Assembly: GCA_002342665.1 (NCBI GenBank)
Contig: DDQK01000031.1
Location: 1 to 34,830, forward strand
DNA length: 34,830 nucleotides
Direction: 5' to 3'
Origin: Prevotella sp. UBA2444
Lineage (GTDB): Bacteria; Bacteroidota; Bacteroidia; Bacteroidales; Bacteroidaceae
This document shows, piece after piece, positions 7,706 to 14,599 of the stretch (the first letter of the stretch is position 1; each line of letters starts with the position of its first letter). The position numbers and the translations under genes were made by a program. Under the pieces are notes generated by a model. The model had not been told where the DNA came from, did no database searches, and was given only the letters and a program-made list of their open reading frames with translations.

Positions 7706-8842
7706 TTAACGGTTTTGATACATATTTTCGTAATACTTCTGATAGTCGCCGGAGGTGACGTTGTCGAGCCACTCCTGGTTGTCGAGATACCAGCGGACGG
7801 TCTTCTCAATGCCCTCCTCGAACTGGAGCGAGGGCTCCCAGCCGAGTTCGCGCTGCAGTTTCGACGAGTCGATGGCGTAGCGGAGGTCGTGGCCAGCGCG
7901 GTCGGTGACGTAGGTGATGAGGTCGATGTCCTCGCCCTCCTTGCGACCGAGCAGGCGGTCGACGGTGTTGATGAGCACGCGGATGATGTCGATGTTCTTC
8001 CACTCGTTGAATCCGCCGATGTTGTAGGTGTCGGCCGTCTTGCCCTGGTGGAAGATGAGGTCGATGGCGCGTGCGTGGTCCTCGACGTAGAGCCAGTCGC
8101 GCACGTTCTCGCCCTTGCCGTAGACGGGCAGCGGCTTGCGGTGGCGGATGTTATTGATGAACAGCGGTATCAGCTTCTCGGGGAACTGATAAGGGCCGTA
8201 GTTGTTGGAGCAGTTGGTGACGACGACGGGCATGCCGTAGGTGTCGTGGAAGGCGCGTACGAAGTGGTCGCTCGATGCCTTCGAGGCTGAGTAGGGCGAG
8301 TGAGGCTGATACTTCGTGGTCTCGAGGAAAAACTTGTCGCCGTAGGCCAGATGGTGTTCGGCGCTGGATGCCGTGGTGGTGAAGGGCGGCTCGATACCAT
8401 CGGGATGGGTCAGTTCGAGGGCGCCGTACACCTCGTCGGTGGAGATGTGGTAGAAGCGCTTGCCCTCGTACTTCTCGGGCAACGACTCCCAGTAGAGTTT
8501 CGCGGCCTGGAGCAGCGAGAGGGTGCCCATCACGTTGGTACGGGCGAAGGTGAAGGGGTCCTTGATGCTCCTGTCGACGTGGCTCTCGGCAGCGAGATGG
8601 ATGATGCCGTCGACCTTCTTCTCCTGCATCAGGCGGTAGAAGGCGTCGAAGTCGCAGATGTCCATCTTCACAAACTCGTAGTTGGGTTTCTGCTCGATGT
8701 CCTTCAGGTTGGCCAGATTGCCGGCGTAGGTCAGTTTGTCGAGGTTGATGATGTGGTAGTCGGGATACTTGTTCACGAAAAGGCGCACCACATGGCTCCC
8801 GATAAAGCCCGCGCCGCCAGTAATGACAATCGTTCGTTTCAT
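7706..8842 (-). CDS. rfbB: dTDP-glucose 4,6-dehydratase
   Basis: A 378-residue short-chain dehydrogenase/reductase. It has an N-terminal NAD-binding motif GGAGFIGS (residues 9-16), the active-site STDEVYG with T135, D136 and E137, and the catalytic Y184-x3-K188 in PYSASKASSD. These match RmlB/RfbB positions closely. It converts dTDP-glucose to dTDP-4-keto-6-deoxyglucose, the entry compound for rhamnose and for 3-amino-3,6-dideoxy sugars. The thymidylyltransferase (rmlA) and rmlC/rmlD are not in the window, so dTDP-glucose must come from a gene elsewhere. The FdtA-type cupin and DegT aminotransferase downstream point to an amino sugar, not rhamnose, as the product of this operon. Confidence 0.96.
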   Translation of the reverse strand: MKRTIVITGGAGFIGSHVVRLFVNKYPDYHIINLDKLTYAGNLANLKDIEQKPNYEFVKMDICDFDAFYRLMQEKKVDGIIHLAAESHVDRSIKDPFTFARTNVMGTLSLLQAAKLYWESLPEKYEGKRFYHISTDEVYGALELTHPDGIEPPFTTTASSAEHHLAYGDKFFLETTKYQPHSPYSASKASSDHFVRAFHDTYGMPVVVTNCSNNYGPYQFPEKLIPLFINNIRHRKPLPVYGKGENVRDWLYVEDHARAIDLIFHQGKTADTYNIGGFNEWKNIDIIRVLINTVDRLLGRKEGEDIDLITYVTDRAGHDLRYAIDSSKLQRELGWEPSLQFEEGIEKTVRWYLDNQEWLDNVTSGDYQKYYENMYQNR

Positions 8843-8853
8843 AATCCTATATG

Positions 8854-9054
8854 TTATTGCTTTTTCTTCCTCAAATAATAATCACGCAGTTCTCGTCCAA
8901 CCGCAAAGACCACGCCAAAAATGAGTCCAAAGCGAATTGCTTTATAATAATCAATCACCCCATGCTCAAAATACTGAAAAGCGATATCAACGATGAAAGC
9001 TGTAACAACTAAGCCTACGAACTTAGCCAAGAAAATCAAAACTTTATTATTCAT
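8854..9054 (-). CDS. Small two-helix membrane protein, unknown function
   Basis: A 66-residue protein not recognised as a named family. It shows two hydrophobic segments, about residues 5-26 (VLIFLAKFVGLVVTAFIVDI) and about 40-54 (IRFGLIFGVVFAVG), joined by a polar stretch with HGVIDYYK, and ends in a basic tail (RDYYLRKKKQ). It is likely an inner-membrane protein with both helices spanning. It is packed between the phosphoesterase (7-bp gap) and rfbB (11-bp gap) on the same strand, so it is a real operon member despite its size. Role unknown. Confidence 0.75.
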   Translation of the reverse strand: MNNKVLIFLAKFVGLVVTAFIVDIAFQYFEHGVIDYYKAIRFGLIFGVVFAVGRELRDYYLRKKKQ

Positions 9055-9061
9055 AATAATC

Positions 9062-9562
9062 CTATTTATGTTTATCTCCTAATGTGATTACTTCGCAATC
9101 CTTGAACTCCTTGCCATCGATGGTGAGCCGGACGAGCGTGCGCTCCTTGTGCCATCCCTGCTGACCGGCTGCCCCGGGATTGATGTGGAGCAGTCCGAGG
9201 GTCTTGTCGTATTTCACCTTGAGGATATGCGAGTGCCCGGCGATGAAGAGTTGCGGCGGATTGGCGAAGAGCGTCGAGCGGACGCTGTAGTCGTAGTTGC
9301 CGGGATAGCCGCCGATGTGCTTGATGAGCACGTCGACGTCCTCGCACTTGAAGCGGTTGAGTTCGCGGTACATCAGCCGCAGGTCGCCGCCGTCGCAGTT
9401 GCCGCAGACGGCGCGCAGGGGCCGGAACTCGGCCAGCCGCTCGGCCACCTCGACGGTGCCGATGTCGCCGGCGTGCCATATCTCGTCGCAGGGCTCGAAG
9501 TAGTGCAGGTACTTCGGGTCCCAGTAGCCATGCGTGTCGCTCAGTATGCCTATCTTCTTCAT
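9062..9562 (-). CDS. YfcE-type metallophosphoesterase
   Basis: A 166-residue calcineurin-like phosphoesterase of the YfcE/MJ0936 family. Metal-binding motifs are visible in order: ILSDTHG (residues 5-11), HAGDIG, GNCDG, and the late GHSH followed by HINPGA. Such enzymes hydrolyse phosphodiesters with Mn or other divalent metals, and natural substrates are usually unknown. The open frame extends 35 codons further upstream, but the start chosen here begins directly with MKKIGILSDTHG and overlaps the kinase-like gene stop as ATGA (9559-9562), a typical coupling arrangement. It is part of the nine-gene minus-strand run. Confidence 0.9.
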   Translation of the reverse strand: MKKIGILSDTHGYWDPKYLHYFEPCDEIWHAGDIGTVEVAERLAEFRPLRAVCGNCDGGDLRLMYRELNRFKCEDVDVLIKHIGGYPGNYDYSVRSTLFANPPQLFIAGHSHILKVKYDKTLGLLHINPGAAGQQGWHKERTLVRLTIDGKEFKDCEVITLGDKHK

Positions 9563-10182
9563 ATCTTGAATCGCTTTCTGATGAACTCGGCAATCAACTG
9601 CTCGGTCTGCTGGAGGCCGAGGATGGAGGAGTCGATGCAGAGATCGTAGCTCTCGGCGGCTCCCCACTTCTTGCCCGTATAGTAGTTGTAGTAGGCAGCG
9701 CGGCTCGACTCCTTCTGCTCGATGAACTTGCGTGCTTGGTCATGGTCAAGATGTTGCTTATTCATTACCTGACTGATACGGAACGCCATCGAGGCGGTGA
9801 TGAACACGCTGACCGCGTTGGGGAAATCCCTCAGCACGTAGTCGGCGCAGCGGCCTACGAACACACACGAGCCCCCCTGTGCCGCCTTACGGATGGCCTC
9901 GCTCTGAAACTGGAATAGGCTCTCCTGGGTGAAGCCCGAGCGGTAGAGGCTGCCCTCGGTGACGTGGGCCGCCTGGATGTTGAACAGGCCGCGCAGGAAT
10001 CCCTTGCGCTCGTCGTGGGCCTCGAACAGCTTCTCCGAGAATCCGCTCTCCTTGGCCGCCAGGTTGAGCAGTTCGCGGTCGTAGTACTTGGCGCCGAAGT
10101 CGAGGGCCAGCATCCGTCCGATATCGTGACCGCCCGAGCCCAGCTGGCGCCCTATGTTGATGATGATATTCGTATCAGCCAT
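9559..10182 (-). CDS. Cytidylate kinase-like family protein
   Basis: A 207-residue protein of the 'cytidylate kinase-like' P-loop family (Cytidylate_kin2). The N-terminal loop is GRQLGSGGHDIG (residues 11-22), the family's altered Walker A; later features are YYDRELL and SCVFVGRCADYVL, and DFPNAVSVFITA. It is distinct from the housekeeping Cmk, and its substrate has not been established as far as I know. The gene lies 3 bp downstream of the MATE gene and shares an ATGA with the phosphoesterase gene. The fold assignment is firm, the nucleotide specificity is not. Confidence 0.87.
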   Translation of the reverse strand: MADTNIIINIGRQLGSGGHDIGRMLALDFGAKYYDRELLNLAAKESGFSEKLFEAHDERKGFLRGLFNIQAAHVTEGSLYRSGFTQESLFQFQSEAIRKAAQGGSCVFVGRCADYVLRDFPNAVSVFITASMAFRISQVMNKQHLDHDQARKFIEQKESSRAAYYNYYTGKKWGAAESYDLCIDSSILGLQQTEQLIAEFIRKRFKI

Positions 10183-10185
10183 AAC

Positions 10186-11532
10186 TCAATGCTTCTTAAA
10201 CTTCTTGATATACCACAGCAGCAGGGGGATGGTCATCGCCCACGAGCCGAAGTCGCTGGCCGGCATCGAGGCCCAGAGGCCGTCGAGGCCCCAGACGAGC
10301 GGCATCACGTAGGCCATCGGCAGCAGCAGTATCAACTGGCGCGAGAGGGAGAGGAAGATGCTGATCTTCACCTTGCCGATGCACTGGAAGAAATTGGTGG
10401 TGACGGCCTGCGAGCCTACGATGAAGAACACCAGCATGTCCCAGCGCAGGCCGTGCGCCGACATCTCGAGCAGCGTAGGGTCGGTGGTGAAGATGCGGGC
10501 AATCTGGCGGGGGAAGGCCATCGACAGGCCCCAGCCCGTGAGCAGGATGGCCGTGGCGGCGGCGATGGAGAGCCACAGGCAGCGCAGCATGCGGTCGTAC
10601 TTCTCGGCCCCGTAGTTGTAGCCCACGATGGGCTGCATGCCCTGGGTGACGCCGATGACGAACATGAAGAACACCATCACCACCGAGTTTGCTATCGAGT
10701 AGGCCCCCACGCCCATGTCGCCGCCGTAGCGCACAAACTGGTTGTTCATGAAGATGACGATCACGCAGCTCGTGGCGTTCATCAGGAAGGGCGAGATGCC
10801 TATCGCGAGGATATTCTTCACCAGGTTGGCCTTTAGCCGATAGATGCCGCGACGGAGGTGGAGCAGTTCGTTCTTATTGGAGAAGAGCCAGAACTGCCAG
10901 CAAAGGGCCATCGACTGGGCGCAGATAGTGGCCAGCGCCGCCCCCCGGATGCCGAGCCTCATCCACCATACGAAGACGAGTATCAGCAGGATGTTCATCC
11001 CCACGGTGAAGAGCACGGAGTACATCGCCTGGCGGGGCTTGCCCGCGGCGCGCAGCACGGCGTTCATGCCGAAGTACATGTGGGTGACCACGTTGCCCGC
11101 CAGTATCACCTGCATGAACTCCCGGGCGTAGGGCAGCGTGGCGTCGGATGCGCCGAAGAATCGCAGGATGGGGTCGAGCAGCAGGAGGCAGACCACCATG
11201 AATGCCGCGCCGATAATCAGGTTGAGCGTCACCGTGTTGCCCAGCGTGTGCTCCGCCGTCTCGTAGTCCTTCTGGCCCAGTTTCACCGAGATGCAGGTGG
11301 AGGCTCCCACGCCGACGCCCGCCCCGAAGGCCCCTGAGAGGTTCATCAGCGGGAAGGTGATGCCCAGGCCCGCGATGGCCTCGGGGCCCACCAACTGGCC
11401 GATGAAGGCGCGGTCGATGATATTGTAGAGGCTCGACGCCGTCATGGCCACCATCGCCGGCAGGGCATACTGCCAGAGCAGTTGTCCCACGGGCTTCTGG
11501 CCCAGTTCGAGCGCCGCTTGCTTATTGTCCAT
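10186..11532 (-). CDS. MATE family multidrug/Na+ antiporter
   Basis: A 448-residue polytopic transporter of the MATE family, DinF/NorM-like branch. About twelve hydrophobic helices are arranged in two halves. Typical motifs include GQKPVGQLLWQYALPAM at the N-terminus, ASSLYNIIDRAFIGQLVG, and QGMQPIVGYNYGAEKYDR at the start of the second half. MATE proteins export cationic drugs or other small molecules using Na+ or H+ gradients across the inner membrane. It is the first gene of the nine-gene minus-strand run and has a well-formed promoter about 30 nt upstream. No signal about its substrate is visible. The end overlaps nothing and the kinase-like gene follows 3 bp later. Confidence 0.94.
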   Translation of the reverse strand: MDNKQAALELGQKPVGQLLWQYALPAMVAMTASSLYNIIDRAFIGQLVGPEAIAGLGITFPLMNLSGAFGAGVGVGASTCISVKLGQKDYETAEHTLGNTVTLNLIIGAAFMVVCLLLLDPILRFFGASDATLPYAREFMQVILAGNVVTHMYFGMNAVLRAAGKPRQAMYSVLFTVGMNILLILVFVWWMRLGIRGAALATICAQSMALCWQFWLFSNKNELLHLRRGIYRLKANLVKNILAIGISPFLMNATSCVIVIFMNNQFVRYGGDMGVGAYSIANSVVMVFFMFVIGVTQGMQPIVGYNYGAEKYDRMLRCLWLSIAAATAILLTGWGLSMAFPRQIARIFTTDPTLLEMSAHGLRWDMLVFFIVGSQAVTTNFFQCIGKVKISIFLSLSRQLILLLPMAYVMPLVWGLDGLWASMPASDFGSWAMTIPLLLWYIKKFKKH

Positions 11533-11561
11533 TTACACCTTATTTATATTATTAGCGGCTG

Positions 11562-11595
11562 CAAAGTTACTAACTATTTCCGAGACTGCCAAATC
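11562..11595 (-). promoter_or_regulatory. Promoter of the MATE-to-aminotransferase operon
   Basis: -7 box TAACTTTG (complement of 11562-11569) with TTTGG (complement of 11589-11593) starting exactly 24 nt upstream. The -33 region GATTTGGCAGTCTCGGAA (complement of 11578-11595) is identical over 18 bp to that at 14336-14353. The start codon is about 30 nt downstream. It is the only convincing promoter found for the nine-gene run. Confidence 0.8.
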
Positions 11596-11631
11596 TTCGC
11601 CGCTTATTTCGAGCAAAGACCCCGATACTCC

Positions 11632-11757
11632 ATTGCCGGGGCCGCCGGGGGCGAGCACCGAGGTCGGTCGAGCATCGCCGGAGCGTCCGGGGCCGTCGCC
11701 GAGGGGTCGGCGAGCACCGCCGGAGCCTCCGGAGCCGACGGCTCCCGAGCGAGGCAG
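11632..11757. repeat. Three 42-bp degenerate GC-rich tandem repeats
   Basis: The phrase AT(T/C)GCCGG or ACCGCCGG recurs at 11632, 11674 and 11716, exactly 42 bp apart. Units 2 and 3 contain a CCGGA(G)-n-(C)TCCGG inverted repeat, and the array ends with the hairpin GGAGCCG-A-CGGCTCC (11731-11745). It lies between the divergent MATE and TonB promoters in a 378-bp intergenic space that has no gene. Base composition is far more GC-rich than the neighbouring promoters. Function unknown. Confidence 0.7.
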
Positions 11758-11843
11758 TTGTGTCAGAATCGCCGTCCGGGATTCTGCATCCATCTGATGC
11801 CCAGGGTGTTCCGCTGCAGCCGCGTGTCAATCGCCTCGGGCCT

Positions 11844-11875
11844 CTTGACACGGAGCGAATATTTCTGTATCTTTG
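11844..11875 (+). promoter_or_regulatory. Promoter of the TonB-radical SAM gene pair
   Basis: TATCTTTG (11868-11875), followed by CACC, has CTTGA (11844-11848) starting 24 nt upstream. The start codon is at 11911. Two small hairpins (AGAATC/GATTCT at about 11766-11786 and GCATC/GATGC just after) lie between the GC-rich repeats and this promoter. Confidence 0.75.
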
Positions 11876-11910
11876 CACCCGATCTTATAACAATTATAAA
11901 AAGGATTACG

Positions 11911-12801
11911 ATGATGACAAGAGGAAAATCTATTTGCAATGTGTTGAAGACTATCCGTAAACAGATAGCCGAAGCGAACGAAATCAATTATGAGCCGCGA
12001 GAATGCCACCACCAGGGGGAATGCCGGGGCACTTGTCCTGTCTGCGAGGCCGAAGTGAGGTATATCGAGCGGCAATTGGACATCCGTCAGCAGTTAGGAA
12101 AGGCTGTAGCTATCATGGGTATTTCGGCAGGGTTGTCTGCATTGACGGGGTGCATCGGGAAACCCAAGAAAGTTGAAGGACAGGAACCGATTCCATTGAC
12201 AGTGGGGAAAGCCTTTGTTCAACCGGCAATACAGTTAGATGGTGATGTGGAGTATCAATCGCCTGTTGACTCTGTGATTGTCGAGAAACGGACTGACTCG
12301 GCGAAGACCCGGACGGCGAAGTTCAAGCCCCAAGAGGCCGGAGAGGCCACTCTGACAAAGAAGCAGCAGGAAGAAAACAGCGAGGGAGACTTCGAAGTGT
12401 TAGGAGATGTGGATAGCCGTATAATCAAATTACCTTTGATTACAGAGGCAGCCCCTCCTACGTTAGGAGAAGTGCCTGCCGAAGACACCTGTTGGGATGT
12501 GGTGGAGGAGATGCCGTCGTTCCCTGGCGGCCCCTCTGCAATGCTAGCTTTCATCGACAGCGTAAAGCGGTATCCCGTCGGTGCCGAAGAATTATGCGCA
12601 CAAGGGCGCGTCATTGTGCGTGTGGTTGTGGAGAAGGACGGGAGCCTGAGGAATATAAAGGTTGTGAAGAGTGTTGACCCGTCGTTTGACAAGGAAGCCA
12701 TCCGCGTTGTCGAGCAGATGCCAAAATGGATCCCAGGCAAACAGGATGGAAGGCCAGTAAGAGTAAAGTACTTCATTCCCATTTCATTCCGCCTGACATG
12801 A
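11911..12801 (+). CDS. TonB C-terminal domain protein with an N-terminal four-cysteine motif
   Basis: A 296-residue protein. The frame is open further upstream, but the first start after the promoter (MMTRGK) is chosen. Residues 1-60 hold an unusual motif: C9, then C32-x5-C38-x3-C42-x2-C45 (with HHQGE and GTCPVCEAE), which looks like a metal or Fe-S site. A hydrophobic segment at about 64-83 (GKAVAIMGISAGLSALTG) ends at C81 and should span the inner membrane, putting the cysteines in the cytoplasm. A polar linker follows (about 85-200). Residues about 205-296 are a TonB C-terminal domain (RVIVRVVVEKDGSLRNI, FDKEAIRVVEQMPKWIPG). TonB proteins energise outer-membrane receptors. Its stop overlaps the next gene's start (ATGA). 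The N-terminal motif seems shared with other Bacteroidales TonB-like proteins, from memory. Confidence 0.85.
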   Translation: MMTRGKSICNVLKTIRKQIAEANEINYEPRECHHQGECRGTCPVCEAEVRYIERQLDIRQQLGKAVAIMGISAGLSALTGCIGKPKKVEGQEPIPLTVGKAFVQPAIQLDGDVEYQSPVDSVIVEKRTDSAKTRTAKFKPQEAGEATLTKKQQEENSEGDFEVLGDVDSRIIKLPLITEAAPPTLGEVPAEDTCWDVVEEMPSFPGGPSAMLAFIDSVKRYPVGAEELCAQGRVIVRVVVEKDGSLRNIKVVKSVDPSFDKEAIRVVEQMPKWIPGKQDGRPVRVKYFIPISFRLT

Positions 12802-13418
12802 AGACACCACTGATAGGCATCTGCCGTCACAGACTTACTACCGACGGAGAAGGCGTGACCACACTCGTGGCCTTCCACGGTTGTCCGCTACGCTGCAAAT
12901 ACTGCCTGAACCAACAATGTCTTCGGGCTGACGGCGTATGGAAGAGGATGGATGCCCTCGATATCCTCAACGAGACCATGTCCGACGACCTCTACTACAG
13001 AGCAACACGTGGCGGCATCGTATTCGGAGGTGGCGAACCACTGCTGAGAAGCGAGGAGATTGTGTGTTTCTGCAAACTGCGGCCTGAGGAATGGCGGATC
13101 AGCATCGAGACTTCGCTGAATGTAGAGCGGCACCACATAGAGGCCGTCGCGCCCTTCGTCCACCACTATTATATAGATGTAAAGGACATGAATCCCACCA
13201 TCTATCGCAGTTATACTTCCATAGACAATCGGCGCGTCGCAGAAAACCTCCAATGGCTGGCCTCGCATGTAAGCCCCAGCATTGTAACAATCCGGCTACC
13301 TCACATCCCCGGCTACAACAACGAGACTGACAGAGCCAAAAGTCTTCAGTCACTCAAAGCATTAGGATTCAGAGACTTCGACTGTTTCGAATATATCACT
13401 CCGAGTGCAGCCGGCTGA
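12798..13418 (+). CDS. Small radical SAM protein, glycyl-radical-activase-like
   Basis: A 206-residue protein with the activase-type [4Fe-4S] motif C29-x3-C33-x2-C36 (HGCPLRCKYCLNQQ), the SAM-binding GGEP motif in GGIVFGGGEPLL, and a later DVKDMNPTIYRSYT stretch as in pyruvate formate-lyase activating enzymes. It lacks the extra ferredoxin-like insert of the larger activases. The start chosen (MKTPLIG) overlaps the TonB-domain gene stop as ATGA, so the pair is translationally coupled; the longer open frame upstream is inside the TonB gene. No glycyl radical enzyme is in the window. Its 3' end overlaps the convergent regulator gene by 23 bp. Substrate unknown. Confidence 0.87.
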   Translation: MKTPLIGICRHRLTTDGEGVTTLVAFHGCPLRCKYCLNQQCLRADGVWKRMDALDILNETMSDDLYYRATRGGIVFGGGEPLLRSEEIVCFCKLRPEEWRISIETSLNVERHHIEAVAPFVHHYYIDVKDMNPTIYRSYTSIDNRRVAENLQWLASHVSPSIVTIRLPHIPGYNNETDRAKSLQSLKALGFRDFDCFEYITPSAAG

Positions 13419-14313
13419 TGTCCATCTTCTTGCCTAGTCGGCTCTTGGTGCTGCGCACGGCCTGCTCCGAACAACAGAAGGAGCGGGCCTTCTGGTGGTC
13501 GTCCTTGCCGTAGTACTCCATGATGCAGAAAAATGTCTCCTTGGGCGTCAGCGGCGAGGAGGACTGGGCGAGGGCGGCGGCCAGGGCAGCGTCGACCAAT
13601 GGGAGAATGCGCACGACGGCCTGCTCCTCGCGCCGGCCCATCTGGCTGATGTTCTGGTCGCTGATGATGGCGTGGAGCACGTCGATGCCCGCCTTGGCCT
13701 CGCCGACGGAGGGGGCGGGAGAACTGGGGGGACAGGTCGCTTGACTCTCGACAGAATCATGGGCCTGTACCCCTGATACTTCCTCGACAGAGGCTTCGGC
13801 CAGCTGCTCCAGTGCCTCCCTCATGTCGCGCCTGACCCTGGCCACGCGCTGCTGATAGAGACGGGCAAGCGACTTGACGCGGCGCACGTACCAGTAGCCG
13901 GCGGACCCCGTCAGCAGCAGGAGCAGCGCCACGACCAGGGCAAAGCCCCACCGCTCACGGCCCGTCCGGGCCTGCTCGGCCCGCATCTGCACGTCCATCA
14001 CGCCCACGTAAGTATCGGGCGACACCGTCTGCATCAGCAACTGCAGCTCCTGCTGCTTGCCCTCGCGGTAATAGATGTAGCAGAGCAGCGACAGCGAGCC
14101 GCACTCGAGCGCCGAGTCGCGGCTGAGCATGAAGGCCCGGTAGGCGTGGCCCTCGGCCTCGGAGAGCGAGTCGGCGAACATCTCGCGCCAGGCCATCTGG
14201 TGATAGATGGCTGCGCTGTCCGGCCGCTCAGCCTGGGGCGGAGGGGCGGGGCTCGTCTGGCAGGCCGAGAGCAGACAGAGGGCAGCGGCGACGATGGTCA
14301 ATAGTCTCTTCAT
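13396..14313 (-). CDS. Lipoprotein-like regulator with one membrane helix and a C-terminal HTH-like region
   Basis: A 305-residue protein beginning with a lipoprotein-type signal (MKRLLTIVAAALCLLSAC, lipobox LSAC). An alanine-rich helical region follows (YHQMAWREMFADSLSEAEGHAYRAFML, TPR-like). A transmembrane helix lies at about 165-185 (WGFALVVALLLLLTGSAGYWYV), then a basic coiled-coil-like stretch and a C-terminal region (TPKETFFCIMEYYGKDDHQKA...SEQAVRSTKSRLGKKM) resembling the LuxR-type helix-turn-helix that ends many Bacteroidetes TPR/TM regulators. The start at 14313 is chosen because the signal begins there; the upstream extension crosses the promoter. Likely a membrane sensor or regulator. 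Compared with relatives the TPR section is very short. Target unknown. Confidence 0.7.
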   Translation of the reverse strand: MKRLLTIVAAALCLLSACQTSPAPPPQAERPDSAAIYHQMAWREMFADSLSEAEGHAYRAFMLSRDSALECGSLSLLCYIYYREGKQQELQLLMQTVSPDTYVGVMDVQMRAEQARTGRERWGFALVVALLLLLTGSAGYWYVRRVKSLARLYQQRVARVRRDMREALEQLAEASVEEVSGVQAHDSVESQATCPPSSPAPSVGEAKAGIDVLHAIISDQNISQMGRREEQAVVRILPLVDAALAAALAQSSSPLTPKETFFCIMEYYGKDDHQKARSFCCSEQAVRSTKSRLGKKMDISRLHSE

Positions 14314-14319
14314 CGGGTG

Positions 14320-14353
14320 CAAAGGTACGAAGAAATTCCGAGACTGCCAAATC
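14320..14353 (-). promoter_or_regulatory. Promoter of the lipoprotein-like regulator (near-leaderless)
   Basis: TACCTTTG (complement of 14320-14327) with TTTGG (complement of 14347-14351) starting 24 nt upstream, embedded in the 18-bp element also found at 11578-11595. The last base of the -7 box is only six bases from the ATG, so the transcript should have a leader of just a few nucleotides. Confidence 0.8.
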
Positions 14354-14443
14354 GCGGGCGTGTCAAAAGCGATGCGACTGGGATATCCGGCCGCTGATAA
14401 CCAGCGGCTTACGCGAAATAAGCGTGTCAACCCCGCCGCCCCT

Positions 14444-14475
14444 ATTGCAAAATCCGCGATTACGCCGTATCTTTG
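14444..14475 (+). promoter_or_regulatory. Upstream promoter P1 before the subtilase gene
   Basis: TATCTTTG (14468-14475), followed by CACC, with ATTGC (14444-14448) starting 24 nt upstream. It is about 180 nt from the next start codon, so it drives either a long structured leader or a small RNA. Confidence 0.6.
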
Positions 14476-14599
14476 CACCGACGTACTTATCAATCAAGAG
14501 TGTTAAGCCGCCGAATCTGTTCTCTCACAGAAGTGGAGCCGCCGGGGGATGCAAGGGGAACTGCAGCCGCGCCGACGGCTCCATTTGCGCACCCATATA

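Noticed and set aside
11632..11757. Possible CRISPR array in the 42-bp repeats
   Set aside because: Repeats are head-to-tail and degenerate with no unique spacers, and no cas genes are near.
11482..11910. N-terminal extension of the TonB-domain ORF
   Set aside because: It would translate the 42-bp repeats and cross the promoter at 11844-11875; the start at 11911 fits the promoter and the usual N-terminus.
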